From: Aspidiotus rigidus | Taxonomy: Eukaryota > Arthropoda > Insecta > Hemiptera > Diaspididae | DNA: 64,000 nt | NCBI GenBank assembly: GCA_035079385.1 | Contig: JAVHKY010000026.1 | Location: forward strand, 5,173,908 to 5,237,907 | Reading direction: 5' to 3' | Shown here: piece after piece, positions 24,265 through 36,258 of the stretch | How the letters are laid out: each line of letters opens with the position of its first letter | How positions within the stretch are numbered: position 1 is the stretch's first letter | Position numbers and translations under genes: made by a program | Notes under the pieces: model-generated | Told to the model about the DNA's origin: nothing | The model's database searches: none | Seen by the model: the letters and a program-made list of their open reading frames with translations, nothing else

Positions 24265-27200
24265 TCAGAATTGTTTATCACTGTCTTGACTTTTGAGTCG
24301 TTTCAATTTTTCGAATCGACTTATCACCTCATCTATCTTAAATACACCGTGAACGACATTATCCCTCGTGCGTACATTAACACTGTCCGTGGTCTTTTCT
24401 TTATCTCCGACAACTGAAAGCAGCAAATGCAAAATAAAATGTATTTCATAATGGCAAATCTATGACGAACAATTTTCTAAAGAGTCTGCAGCTTATTCTT
24501 CAAGCTAACCCTCTCTATCACAAAGAATTTAAACCCGCGTACCTAATATATAATTATACTGATCCAATTGGGCATTACGGATTTTCTTATTCAACGTATC
24601 ACTCGTGTCCGTGTCTACGTCACTTTGAAATCCAGCATCATAGAGTCTGTCTTTGACCTGAGAATCAATCGGGAAATGTAATAATTCACGCACTGACCAA
24701 TAGTAGTTAGTAGAAAGAAAAATCTAGAGATAACTCACAGCAGTAGCGTAATCATTATGAGCCGCAGCAACTGGAATTACGACAGCTTGTCGAGGCGACA
24801 ACCAGAATGGCCATTTACCGGCGTAAGACTCCGTCAATATAGCGATCATACGTTCAACAGATCCCAAAATAGCTCGATGAATGATGACGGGTTTACAGAT
24901 TTCCTGACGCTCACTAGAGAGATAACACCAGCCAGACATGAGTCAAAGAATCGTTGGTGATCTTTCCACTCGATAGCTAGACTTACTTGGCATATTTTAG
25001 ATCGAATCGTATAGGCAGTTGAAAATCAAGTTGGATTGTGGCACATTGATGAGGTCGATTCAAAGCGTCGCGAATTGTGATATCAATTTTAGGCCCGTAG
25101 AAAGCACCATCGCCTGGATTGATTTTCCAATCAGCTCCGAACGAGTTCAAACTTTCTTCCAATTGCTAGCGAACGTGGTATCAAAGGAAAGTTAATAATT
25201 TTTAAAAGGAAAATGGATCGTTACAATCTAAAGCTAGGACCGACGATCATTGTTCGTCCATTCATCTTTTTCAACACCTACAAGATTACAATGAGACTGG
25301 GATAGTCGTATCATCTCCCTACGTTTTGAATTAATGGCCATTGATTTATTTATGAACCTTGAAAAAATGTTATATTTCAGAACACCGTTTGACTTCTAAG
25401 ATAATTTACGACCGGATGTACTATCGAGCAACTAATAAAATGTAATGTTATACGTACAACGCAACAAAAAAATATTGTTCTGGCGAACTGAAGACAGACT
25501 TGACACAAAAATTAAATTCTACGAAGTTTTAGAGGCTTCCTCCAATGAAATGACATCCAAGTACTCGCAAAAAAGTCACTCAGAACGAAATTCTCGAACA
25601 GTCTTCTTCGAGAATAGCACAATAAACCTCTTCTGAATCGATATTCGAACTCACCTTTTCAGCGTTGTCCCACAAAGCAGGGTCACCCATGAATTTTTCC
25701 GGTCTCGTAGATAAATTACACTGGAACGTGAATCCAAATGTTGTGTACACTTCTTTGAGGAAATCGAGTACTCCTGTGACTTCTTGCAGAATCTAGAACA
25801 GCATTTACTGTGATCAGTATCGGCGCAGAAATCTCGATCACCCAAAGGTAAAAACTTCCCTTACCTGGCCAGGCTCGCAGAATATGTGAGCATCGTCTTG
25901 CTGAAAGCGACGAACTCGCGTCAAGCCGCTAAGGGCCCCCGATAATTCGTTTCTATGCAGAACACCGAAATCAGCCAACCTTAAAGGTAACTCTCGCCAG
26001 GATCTATGCCTGACGTCGAAAATTAAGCTACGAACATAGAACATTCGATTGAAATACGAAATTGATCACACAGTTTACACGATGTTATTGCGGGCACGTA
26101 CCAATGACCCGGGCAGTTCATAGGTTTAAGAGCGAATTTGGTTTCATCTAAATCGAATGCAAACATATTTTCCTAAAGTACAAAAGAAGAATTTTCTAAG
26201 AAGTTTACATTTTTTGAATCGAAAAATAAAAATACGTTTTCTCCCGACTTACAGCATAATGATCCCAATGACCAGATGTTTGCCACAATTTAACGTTATA
26301 AATGTTAGGTGAGATGACTTCCAAGTAACCACGCTTTCGATAAATCGATTTTATGTAATCTATTAATGTATTGTAGATAAAAGCGCCATTAGGTTGGAAG
26401 AAACAAGAGCCAGGGCTTAATTCGTGAAAGAAGAATAATTCTTGTTCCTGAAGAATAACGAATAATCACACGTTAATCTCGCATAAAGTACATTCAACGT
26501 ACACCAATTGAATCGCGCATAATTAATCTTCCAACAGTGTTTCACTGACACGCTTACGTAGTTAATCTTTCAAACCTTGAGCATAATTCTTTTTGTCAAT
26601 CTACGTTCTAACCTTTCCGATTTTACGATGATCTCTTTTAGCAGCTTCTTCTTGAAATTTCTCCCATTTCTTCATTTGCTTAGGATCAGGGAACGAGATA
26701 CCGTATACTCTTTGCAATTGCTCTGCTTTTACATTGCCTTCCCAATGAGAACAGCCGAGCTAAATCAGAAATCACACACGTAATAATCATTCGTTCTCAA
26801 TCACAAGTGCGATGAATTGTATTCGCAGGAATCAAACATACTTTGGTTACTTTGAATGATTTCACGCTGCCTGTGTGTCGCACATGAGGTCCTCGACATA
26901 AATCTATGAGTGGACCGCATCTATATACTGTTGTGGTAGGTGTTGTAACTTTTTCGTGCAATATTCGCTGCTTGAATTTATTATACTACAAACGGATAAC
27001 GTTCATGTTGAAATGTGACAGTCTTTGAGGAAAAATATGTATTATTTGATACGTACTTTAAACATTTCCAATAATGTTTCCTTTTTCACTTCTAGACGTT
27101 CGAATGGTTGTTTTTCTTTCAAAATACCTTTGACGAGATCTTCAATGACGGGGAAATCGTTTGACGAAGGCTGCAACAAGTTTCATAACTTACTATACTG

Positions 27201-28172
27201 TAGAAATTTTGATTTATATTTCAAAGAAAACTCACATGATTTTCTGAGAAAATGTCGTAATAAAAACCATTCTCTATCGGCGGGCCGTAACATAGACAAC
27301 CACCATAAATACGTTCTAAAGCTTCACCTAGAATATGAGCCGAAGAATGCCAGTAGACTGCTTGCGCTGGAAATCATAGGTTTCGTTATTTCTTTTTTTT
27401 TAAATTATAATTCGATTGAATAAAATTTTTCCGTACCTTCTTCGTTATCAAATTTTAATAATTCTAACGTACAACTTTCTTCTAATGGTCGACAAATATC
27501 CCACAAAACGCCGTTCACTTTCGAAATGACAGAATTATCCGCTAAACCTTGACTAGAATTATACACATCAAAGCGTTCAGCATTAGAGGACAATTATTAA
27601 GAAATGGATTTCAAAATGACTTGAGAAATTCTGTACCTTATTCCTCTGGCTACATCGTACGGTGTTGTTTGCCATGATTTGGCGTCTACAATTTTACCAT
27701 CGGGTAATTTAACAGTGATAGGTTCGGATGGTTTTTTAGCCAGCTCTTCTTCATACTCGGTCTTGAGTTTATCCCATATTTGCAATCGATCCTGCTCATA
27801 AAATTAAATCTATCAGAATTCCAGTTGTGTGATAGACGATTCAAGGAATTTCTGTCACGAAATACCTGAATATACGTAGGCCACGGATTCAGTTCAGCTA
27901 CTGTAGGTCTTTCCACCTCTACATCGCCTTCTTCTTTCTTCATTTTTCTTCTCTACACCAAAGATGAAATCATGAACACAAAGAAAGACTGAACGGCTAT
28001 CGGCAAGATTATAAAATCTTCCAACACTTACTCGTCCCGATTCTCTTTGCTCGACGGCTTCTGCTATCGCTTGTACCGATGCTACTGGAATATTAGACGA
28101 ATATGATTTTCTTAATAGTTTGATGCCATACACCAATTTCAAGTAGGAATTATTCGTTAAATTTTTCAGCAT
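24265..28172 (-). CDS. threonyl-tRNA synthetase, with a probable mitochondrial presequence
   Basis: Sixteen coding exons (5' to 3'): 28172-28032, 27952-27866, 27791-27637, 27552-27437, 27366-27236, 27170-27057, 26985-26842, 26759-26613, 26447-26253, 26172-26102, 26027-25865, 25792-25655, 25165-24987, 24913-24739, 24657-24543, 24413-24265. Phases agree throughout; 739 residues, close to the cytosolic family length. Order: TGS domain (exons 3-4), editing domain with HSSAH (about residues 173-177), class II core with MNCPGH (zinc-binding Cys about 430), motif 2 in the [14 protein letters not shown] block, motif 3 in [11 protein letters not shown], then the anticodon-binding domain. It charges tRNA-Thr. 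The first coding exon is Lys/Leu/Ser-rich with no acidic residue in its first 37, like a mitochondrial presequence. A later ATG (27943, MKKEEGD) suits the cytosolic form. An untranslated exon with donor at 28462 lies upstream. Confidence 0.95.
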
Positions 28173-28462
28173 GAGTACAGCAAGCAGGGGACGGTACTGA
28201 CACTCGTCAATCGTATCAACTACGTGATATACATAACTTATTCAAACTTTGTATTGTACAAATCATTTCCCAGGTTGAGCGATGGTAGCACTCTTTCATA
28301 TAGTAGTCCCAGCTCATGGTATTACATCATTTATGCAGAATGATGCGTACGAAACACGAGTTGTAACTATCGAATGATTGAATGCAACTATCGCTTACCC
28401 TGAATTGTACGATAAGAAGTTTATAAGTAGATTACAAAATTTGAGCTGATTGGTGAACTTAC

Positions 28463-29047
28463 AATTTTCGTGATGAAGTTTGCGTTGCGAGGAGCAAGAA
28501 CGGACAGCGAGTCTTGAAAGTCCAACTTTTTCTTCACTTTCTCATTCAGCTTCGGCAGACGGCAATCATTGAAACGAATATATGAGCGGGCGGCAGGTTT
28601 GCCACATGTACTTCGGCGCGACGACGCACCGCCGCGTGTTCTGCTGCGAACAAAAACTAGGAGACGGTAATTCTGTTTTTAGTGTACTATACCTAGAGCT
28701 AAAAATTTACGTCCATTTTTCGTAAACGTCATATCCGAACTATGATACGCTTTTGAAAATCCGCTGTACAATTACGATCTGGAAAATAGTCACAATGTCT
28801 CTTGTTGCCAAGAACTGTTTTTTCAGATTGGAACTCGAGTTTCTATATGAAAATACCAAAATATTGTTGTAAACATCTTCCGCGTTATCACAGTTGACCG
28901 TTGATGGGATATCTTGCCCGCGACCGGGCCATCTAATAATAAAACCAAAGTTCAATTTTGTTCATCTTGGGTTCGTAGGAAGCAAAAACGATTGATATAT
29001 TCATTGATATTTTCTCAGAAACGTGTTGGCTTGCATGATCGTTGAAT
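28463..29047. promoter_or_regulatory. shared head-to-head promoter region of the synthetase and translin genes
   Basis: The minus-strand leader exon of the synthetase ends at a GTAAGT donor (28462), and translin starts at 29048 on the plus strand. The interval has a moderately GC-rich patch at 28540-28670 and no open gene. No TATA box is obvious. A bidirectional housekeeping promoter is inferred from geometry only. Confidence 0.45.
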
Positions 29048-29755
29048 ATGGACGAAACGAATGTCATATTGGGTAGTATCATGGATACTTTCTCTCATTT
29101 TCAGGAATCTTTGGACGCCGAGCAGAGTGTTAGAGAAGCTATCAGAGCAGCAACGAAGATAATCGAAGAGAACACTCGCAAACTCTCAACCATGCTGCAG
29201 ATTATCCATCAAAAAGGTTCAACAGACCGGGTTTCTACCGTTTGCCAAGAATGTAAACCTATTTTGGCGGAGATAAAAAGTAACTACGCAGAATTGGCGA
29301 AAGAAGTGGGAGTGGGTTTATATTACAAGTATTACGACCACTGGAAAATGGTAACGCAGAGATTGTGTTTTATCGTAACTTTGATACACTACTTGGAAAC
29401 AGGCACGTTGAAATCTCGTGATGAAGTTGCCAATGTGTTAGGATTGGCGGCTCGAGAACAAGATGGGTTCCATTTATGTGTCGAAGACTATTTGTTTGGT
29501 GTTCTGACGTTAATCAGTGAATTAGCTAGGTTTGCTGTTAATGCTGTAACCAACGGGGATTACGAGAAACCTATAGCGATATCCGATTTCGTATCTCATG
29601 TCAACGCCGGTTTCCGATTGATGAGCTTGAAGAATGATAATCTTCGAAAACGATACGACGGACTGAAGTATGATATCAAGAAAATTGAAGAGGTAGTTTA
29701 CGATCTAGCCATCCGTGGTCTTAAACCTCCGTCAAATAAAGCTCAAACACCTTAA
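29048..29755 (+). CDS. translin, intronless
   Basis: A single open frame of 235 codons starting MDETNVILGSIMD, the usual length for translin. Family hallmarks include the N-terminal helix with DxEQ, VREAIR, the long amphipathic helices (HQKGSTDRV, AELAKEVG), YYKYYDHW followed by RLCFIVTL, EDYLFGVL, ARFAVNAV and GFRLMSLKNDNLRKRYDGLKYD (quoted in parts). Translin forms a ring with its partner TRAX (C3PO), which binds single-stranded RNA/DNA and takes part in passenger-strand removal and tRNA processing. The ATG at 29048 is preferred over the in-frame TTG six bases upstream. It lies head to head with the synthetase gene. AATAAA at 30172-30177 fits the 3' end. The lack of introns contrasts with its neighbours. 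Confidence 0.95.
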   Translation: MDETNVILGSIMDTFSHFQESLDAEQSVREAIRAATKIIEENTRKLSTMLQIIHQKGSTDRVSTVCQECKPILAEIKSNYAELAKEVGVGLYYKYYDHWKMVTQRLCFIVTLIHYLETGTLKSRDEVANVLGLAAREQDGFHLCVEDYLFGVLTLISELARFAVNAVTNGDYEKPIAISDFVSHVNAGFRLMSLKNDNLRKRYDGLKYDIKKIEEVVYDLAIRGLKPPSNKAQTP

Positions 29756-30390
29756 CGAAGTATTATATTTATTACACTTTCCGTTTAAAATTCGAGACCA
29801 AGTCTGGAAAACAGATGGGTGTATTTTTTAACAACTTATCCAAATTTATCGATCATATTCAGTTTTCCAGACTGGCGTAGAATTACGAATTTTCAGAAGC
29901 CTAATTTTTATCATTTTTTTCTTTTTTAATTATTAGTTAGTTTATTTTAAGGAGAGACTGTTACCATCTTTTTTTCTTTTTCTTTCAATTATTTTTAATT
30001 CTTTTATGAATCATAAGAATTTTTATTTTATTTTAATGATCTCATGGAGTACAATCATCTCAAACGAGAAGTCAAAAGACGTTGTCCTTTTTAGGTCGTA
30101 GTATTCCTTGAAATATCATCGATTTATATCCTATCGTGTGGATACATTTCTGTCTCTGTATTATTTTAAAGAATAAATTTGAAGACATCAAGAAAATGTG
30201 AAGTTTCTGTAGTTTTCATCGATTACTTAGGCCTGCTCACTGTATTTCACAACTTACAAGTATGATTTATTTTGTCGCATGAAACAACTAAGGCTGGAGC
30301 GAGGAACGAAATCTTTTCGTAGATACCTTCGTTCCTCGTGATTGTTGAAATAAAGTTAATCGAGAGGACACTTTCAGTTCCATTTCGTAC
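29756..30390. other. translin 3' untranslated region and spacer
   Basis: AT-rich sequence with a polyadenylation signal at 30172. After about 30230 there is a short hairpin-like stretch (CGAGGAACGAAATC ... CCTTCGTTCCTCG, about 30300-30338). No gene is seen. Confidence 0.5.
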
Positions 30391-30496
30391 TTGAAAAAGA
30401 CCACTTGTTCGGTCGAAACGTTGTACAAAAATTAAACAATTTGTGCGGGAAAACCCTTCGTTTTTTCTTCGTTTTGCATAGAATTATCCTTGCACG
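30391..30496 (+). mobile_element. solo Penelope-like 3' end remnant
   Basis: TTGAAAAAGACC, a short loop, GGTCGAAAC (30391-30419) repeats the hammerhead-like layout of the Penelope 3' end. It is followed by a GTGCGGGAAAA phrase and ATTATCCTTGCACG, both shared with 7995-8050. No coding part accompanies it. Confidence 0.5.
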
Positions 30497-30726
30497 TATA
30501 CAAAAACCCTTTAAATTTAAGTATTTAAAGAGAAATAAATTTCTAATAAAAAATTTAATAAGGAAAAAACCTTCCAATAATTTAATAAGGAAAAAAAAGA
30601 CGTAAAAATAGACGCAAAATTAGACATAAGAACCTTTTCAAAACCTTCCAAGACATAAAAACTTCCAAAGACATCATCAAATCATTCCTAAAGTATAGAT
30701 GTATTATAAAAATACAAATAACTAGA

Positions 30727-31014
30727 TTATTTTTTATTTTCAATAATTATTTCATCATTATCCTTGACTCCTCTTGGTGCATCTCTTCCATTCAAACCAA
30801 ATTCTTTTTTCTTCTCATTCATATACTTTCCATTCACAATTATTTGTGAATTATCAACATTAATATATCCATCTTCAATATTAAAATCAGAAAAACAAAC
30901 TCCTAAATTTTCAGTAAATTTTGCAATGCTATTAGCCTTAGTCTTACCAAAATTCATTGGAGTTACGATAATTTGATTTTTCAAGTCAATAATTTTTTTA
31001 TTTTTTAGGTGCAT
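30727..31014 (-). CDS. hypothetical AT-rich open frame, 95 codons
   Basis: Starts with ATG (MHLKNKKIIDL) and encodes an Ile/Asn/Lys-rich, soluble-looking protein with no recognised domain. It follows another frame (31326-31045) on the same strand and in the same phase, separated by about 30 bases with stops. The AT-rich codon use differs from nearby genes and may reflect a viral, symbiont-like or selfish source, or simply AT-rich non-coding DNA. Confidence 0.3.
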   Translation of the reverse strand: MHLKNKKIIDLKNQIIVTPMNFGKTKANSIAKFTENLGVCFSDFNIEDGYINVDNSQIIVNGKYMNEKKKEFGLNGRDAPRGVKDNDEIIIENKK

Positions 31015-31044
31015 TATGTTCTACTTGTTTTTTACCTTTTTCAC

Positions 31045-31326
31045 TCAATTCTTCTTCATTCCTTCTAATTCTTTATTCAATTGTTTCATTCTTTTATTAT
31101 TTTCTCTAATTATATCATCTTTTTGTTTCATTATTACTTGATTATTAGCTTGGGATAATCTCTTTAATTGACCCCCTGCTTTATTAACTGCAGCCATTAA
31201 TACCCTGAAACAGAAAAATAAATTTGTAACTTTCAAAGTACATATTTTCTCATTTTCAAATTCTGTCAAATCTAAATTATTTCTTTTATAAACTTCATGT
31301 AAGTGATTAATTATACCCCTTAACAT
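31045..31326 (-). CDS. hypothetical open frame with coiled-coil-like C terminus, 93 codons
   Basis: Starts with ATG (MLRGIINHLHEV). The second half (AAVNKAGGQLKRL... to ELEGMKKN) has heptad-like Leu/Ile spacing and dense Lys/Glu/Asn, suggesting a short coiled coil. A CTGTTTCAG acceptor-like site lies inside it, so it could be a spliced exon beginning near GGTATTAATGGC. No family is recognised. Confidence 0.3.
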   Translation of the reverse strand: MLRGIINHLHEVYKRNNLDLTEFENEKICTLKVTNLFFCFRVLMAAVNKAGGQLKRLSQANNQVIMKQKDDIIRENNKRMKQLNKELEGMKKN

Positions 31327-31399
31327 TACTCATTCCTTTCTTAACGCAATGTCACTGTACTTTTCTTATGGAGATGTTTCTACATTAAAATTGCGAAAA

Positions 31400-31905
31400 T
31401 TGGAACAGTGAGAAATTAGTTCCCTGCATTTTACTGTGTTTAAGATTTTTAAAATTGAATGAAAAATGACAGAAATTAGTCTGTACATTGCTTTTTAAGA
31501 TTTTTAAAATTGGATGGAAAATCAGAGAATATTAACCCTCAAATGAGAGAAACTGGTCCTTACGCTTCTTTTCAAGATTTTCAAAATACAATGGAAAATC
31601 AGAGAATATTAACCCTAAAATGAGAGAAACTGGTCCCTACGCTTCTTTTTAAGATTTTTAAAATTGAATGAAAAGTGTGAGAAATTAATCCCTGCGCTTC
31701 ACTGTGTTTCTTTTAGAATTTTTAAAAATTGGATGAAAAATGAGAGAAATTGGCCCCTGCGCTTTTTTAAGGTTTTTAAAATTGAGTGGAAAATGTGAGA
31801 AATTAGCCTCAAAATGAGAGAAACAGGTTCCTGTGCTCCTTTTTTAAGATTTTTGAAATTCAATGAAAAATGAGGAAAATTAGCCCCTGCGCTTCACTGC
31901 GCCAG
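31400..31905. repeat. imperfect tandem repeats of about 60-90 bp
   Basis: Repeated phrases AAGATTTTTAAAATTGAATG, AAAATGAGAGAAA and CCCTGCGCTTC recur about seven times with variable spacing. The sequence is AT-rich and non-coding. Confidence 0.7.
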
Positions 31906-32837
31906 AATATACATGTCATATCTACGTACTAATATCATTTGAAAGGTGAAACTTTAATCTAAGGTTTTGGAAATGAAGGGTTGAGAAAACAAAGAAAAAG
32001 TTGCTATCGGCTTTTAGAAGTAAAAGTTGGAAAGAAATTATTAATTTGATTTTCTTCCAAGTTACCTGAGGTTATCTAATTTTAATCAAAACCTTTGAAC
32101 GTCGCTTAGGCAGTATTTTTAATTTTCACATTTTTGCTTTACTTTCTCTCCTGTTCTGCCCATTTACTAGGAAAACAAATTTAAGAGTGGCATATTATGC
32201 TGCAAAAGATACTGTAATTCTCTCAATGTTTGGAAGGGAAACCTGATTTTTGCACCTGGAGACATGTTCAAGAGGTGTCCTAAACTAAAATGCAATCAAT
32301 TTTAGCACAATTTAGAACAAGATAGCGAGTAAGTTGATTCATGATTCCAGTTTTTGAAATAATTTCGATTTGCTCCAGAGTGGTGCGACACATTTTAATA
32401 AAGTATTATAGAAACAAAAAACAAAAATTTAATACTTGAGTCACAATTTTTTTTTTAATTTTGCGACTTAGGTATTTTTGTTTTTTGTTTCTATATTTTA
32501 CCAGTTTTTACAACTCGAAAATTTGTTTTCAATTGCACACTACTTTCTGAATAATACTCTCTCAACAAGAATACATTCACACTGATCAAGTTGAGTTCAA
32601 CAATATAATTATAAATAAGGAACAATACATCTTACCCACATAGAATAAATAAAGAATAAAACGACTAGACCCAAAACTTAACACAAGGAAAATGACCCCC
32701 TTAACCTTAAATAATAGTAACGACGAGAATCATCTCCCAACGATATAAATTATAAATAAATTTGGAAAAGCAAGAGAACATTGACACTTATGCTACAATT
32801 TAGAAGATTGTCTTCATTGTCAAGTTGAACCTAATAA
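31906..32837. other. AT-rich DNA downstream of EFR3, with a short inverted repeat
   Basis: Includes the EFR3 3' untranslated region. A perfect 22-bp inverted repeat (TATAGAAACAAAAAACAAAA at 32407 and its inverse at 32474-32495) has a 45-bp spacer and could form a hairpin. No genes are seen. Confidence 0.5.
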
Positions 32838-35250
32838 TTAATAAACGAAACACTCGGGAAATAAGTTCTCGAGCATAGGTTTGTAACAATCTTTCTGTTC
32901 GCTGTCGTTTCTACTCAAAGTTTTCAAATTATTTTCAGTATTGATTTTGGTAAAAATTTCGCCCAATTTGTACGGTAGCGTATCTTCTTCGCTTCGAGTC
33001 GACATGCTGACCAAATCGACGAACGGAAGAGATTTATATTGCTCGAATAATTGAGCGTTGCGCAGAGCTTCTTGCTCACGTTGCTTGTCCGTACTCTCGG
33101 TTAGTACTCGTTTCATTGCTTCGAACGTTAAATCTTCGTTCGGGTATTTCCTCTCTACACACGGTGACGATGAATTACTATTAAACTCGAGAAAACTAAC
33201 ATCATTCAAGCCTGAAACAGGCGCGTTCTCTACCCAACTATTCCTATGCATCAAGGGTAAATTCTTCCCAAGAGCATGACCATTTTCAGGGGATACCTTC
33301 GTTATATCAATGCCCGCTTGATTGAGGCATTCTATCAACTTCAACTGCTCAACTAACACTCCTTTGGGCAATGCAGATTCTGGAACCACTTCATAATGCA
33401 TACACAATTCTGGTAGTAGGTGTAACGCTTTCGCTTCCTTACGAATTTGGATAATCTTGTTGACGTACTCCTGCAATGGACCGATAGAATGCACGAAAGC
33501 AACTAGGGACAGTAAACAAATAACAATAGTATGTAACTGATAGATCAAAACGGATGGTAAAGAGTCGTTTGTGAGGGCGACATCCTGGATGCTAATGACC
33601 GCGTGGAAGAATTCATTTATTGTTTCCTCAGAAGTCAATTCAACGCACAGTAGAGAAAGAGTCTTGAATACAGCTTCGACGTTATCTATGGTATTGTTAT
33701 CGTGCTCCAAAGACTCGCGCAAGCTGACATATATTTCGGGGCCATGTTTGCGCATGAAAATAGAGTCGCTGCGAGAGCATTTCTCGTACGTTAAACCCAC
33801 CGAGGAGTACTCTAGGGTGGGTTTTAAGAACTTATTTCCATTTCCATGCCGATCGAATAAAGTGTGCAACACATTCTGTACCAAGATACGAATTTGCGGA
33901 TCAGGAGCGCGCGAACAATTCAGTAATGGATCAAGGAACGATTGAGGAAGTGTGGCGGTCATATGAATAGAACTGTACTTCGAGCAAACCATCAATAAAG
34001 ATTTCAGACAGATATGTTGTACACGATTATCCACGTTCATTATTGGTTTGGCGATCTTCGACATGATGAACATCATTATTTCAATCTTCTGGTAATCTGG
34101 CAAGTGCGCGGCGAATTCTCCCAAAGCTGATATGAGCGCTTCCTGATAGTTCTTCTCGTCCTCGTCTATTTCAACACTCTTGTTCACGCTCTGTCGAGTA
34201 ACTGAAGTTCGTAAATGGGTCAGCAGAGAATTAATTATTTCCAATACGGTCGGACCGATACTTTCACCCGCAGCAATAGCTATAATCTTGGACAATACAT
34301 CGGCCACATTCGTTCGCAGCCTAGATGTGAGCTTTGAATTCTCGTCTAAATGCACCATCAAACTCTCGATGACAGCGTACAGGTACTGCGACTGAATCGA
34401 AAACATAATCAAGCGAAAACAGTGAATGGCGAACGATTTTGAGATCCATAGATTGTGCAGATCGAAGTGGCGTAATACTGGCCGAATAACGCTTTTCACG
34501 TGACCAAATGAAGCTCGACCGACCAATTCGCGGAAACAAGATTCGGCCAGAACCGCTGGATCTTTGTCTTCAAATTCGTTACAATTTAGTAATTCATTCG
34601 GATCGGTAGTGTCGTTTAGATAGGGATCATCTTCATTCTTAAGACGTGGATTTTGCATGTTGTATAAGAGAGACGGAATGATTTTATCCATATGTACTGG
34701 TTCCCAAATATTCTCAACAAGATCGTCGGAAACAGTCTTACGAATAACACCTTGTAGTCCCTTAATACCAGCTAAACGAATACCATCTCGAACAGAACGA
34801 TCTGCGTTATTGTTATGACACATCGAGGAGAATTTCGAAATAAAGAAATCGTATCGTCTGTGATAGGAAGGAGTATCTTCTTCTATATTAGCGAATTTGA
34901 CGAACGATTGCGTGGCTAAAATTTGTAGCTCAGGTTCCGGACATTCGAGTAATTTTTGAACCATACGTAAGAAACTTTCGACGAAGAGGTTCAACGTTTG
35001 GGCGTGACACGCAAGCAGTAACTGATCCATTGCTTCCATGGCAATCTTTACGTAGCTATCTCGTTTACGGGTAATGTCTCGGCTGGCCTTCTGGTAAAGA
35101 TACTCTCCAATTCGATCCAACTTCTCTGGCGAGGAAACTGCGTAGAAGGTCAATTTTTCCATGTTGCTTTTGACTAACCCTTCTTCAGGCAGAGCTGGAA
35201 ATATATCGTCTACTAGACGTTTGTAGCGCGGGCGTAGTTGTGAAAAACAA
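32838..35250 (-). CDS. EFR3 homolog (rolling blackout type), main exon
   Basis: One uninterrupted exon encodes about 803 residues, from the block CFSQLRPRYKRLVDDIFP to the stop at 32838. Conserved family stretches include NMEKLTFYAVSSPEKLDRIG, SFVKFANIEEDTPSYHRRYD and HMDKIIPSLLYNMQ (quoted in parts). EFR3 is a plasma-membrane anchor that recruits phosphatidylinositol 4-kinase III-alpha together with TTC7; its N-terminal cysteines are palmitoylated and the rest is an ARM/HEAT-like rod. The exon begins after TGTTTCAG (35251-35258 on the plus strand) in the third codon position, so a short first exon with the start and most cysteines lies upstream and was not located. A 2.4-kb single exon is unusual beside the multi-exon genes here. 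It lies head to head with SS18. Confidence 0.9.
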
Positions 35251-36258
35251 CTGAAACACATGATGAATACTGGATGGAAACGGACGAATGGGTGGGTCAA
35301 CTGGAAGAACTGAGTATTATAACGTCACAGAGAAAGGGCAGTTTACTTTAGAGATAAATGGAAGTTCATTATTAGATTGGAATGACTTGAATAACACTAT
35401 TCATCTGGCTTAGAAAGAATAAAATGGAGCATTCATGATCAGAATTATGATAACAAAACGGAAATAAAAATTAATTATTGAAGAGTAAACTATTATATCT
35501 GCTGAAAATGTAAATAATTTTTATCAGATAAAATCAACCTTCCTTGTTGATGTCCCCTCCCTCTCTTCAATCACTCTAAGGTAACAGCTGTGGAACATTG
35601 ACTATACACGTAGACCCTATTTAGCCAAACCCAACCAAGTGATATGATAACAATCTAGAGAAATGTTCCTTTACTATGCAATGAGATTCTCCTTTTTGCC
35701 AGATCGTTATTATATCGCTTGGTTGGGTTTGGCTGAAAAAGGTCCACGTGATGAGATGGGAACAAGACAAAATCAGGAAAATGGGGTCTACCCGTGCCAT
35801 CAATAAGATCTTTTCCTCCTGATTTCTTATGTAGAAGATCATAGATCATATTCATCATATAAATCTAGAGAAGTGAGCGTTTTGTTCGTTTATGAGAGAC
35901 AGCTTTATCCAAATCGTTATTGTGAACGTACGGAGATAGTGTTGTAAGTTTGGTGCTCCAACTCTCCAAGGCTGCGGACGCTCAAGCAGACGCCATGAAA
36001 GCTAAAAAACACCAACTGTTTCCTTGCTAATCTTTTACAGTTTTATACACTCTTTTCACTCTCATTCATTCTGTCTCCGAACTCAGATTACTGAACTTTA
36101 ATCTTTTTTAGTTTTTGTTTTCGTGTTCACCTTTTTCGAAATTATTCTTGTGTGTATTCATTCGAAGAGGAATGAAAAATTAATCACTAGTTTACATTCC
36201 ACTAGGGTAAACCCTCTACTAGTTATTGCAGTAATTGATTCAGAAAACCAAGTGAATA
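35251..36258. other. intergenic region between EFR3 and SS18 with a foldback repeat
   Basis: This should hold the promoters and the first exon of EFR3, neither of which could be placed. The foldback at 35607-35750 is listed separately. Confidence 0.4.
35607..35750. repeat. foldback repeat, two 50-bp arms
   Basis: Arms 35607-35656 and 35701-35750 are inverse copies with a perfect 17-bp core (AGCCAAACCCAACCAAG) and scattered mismatches elsewhere; the spacer is about 44 bp. It may be a tiny inverted-repeat transposon or a hairpin RNA source. No flanking duplication is evident. Confidence 0.6.

Noticed and set aside
27025..27423. Plus-strand frame inside the synthetase gene
   Set aside because: It is antisense to two well-supported synthetase exons.
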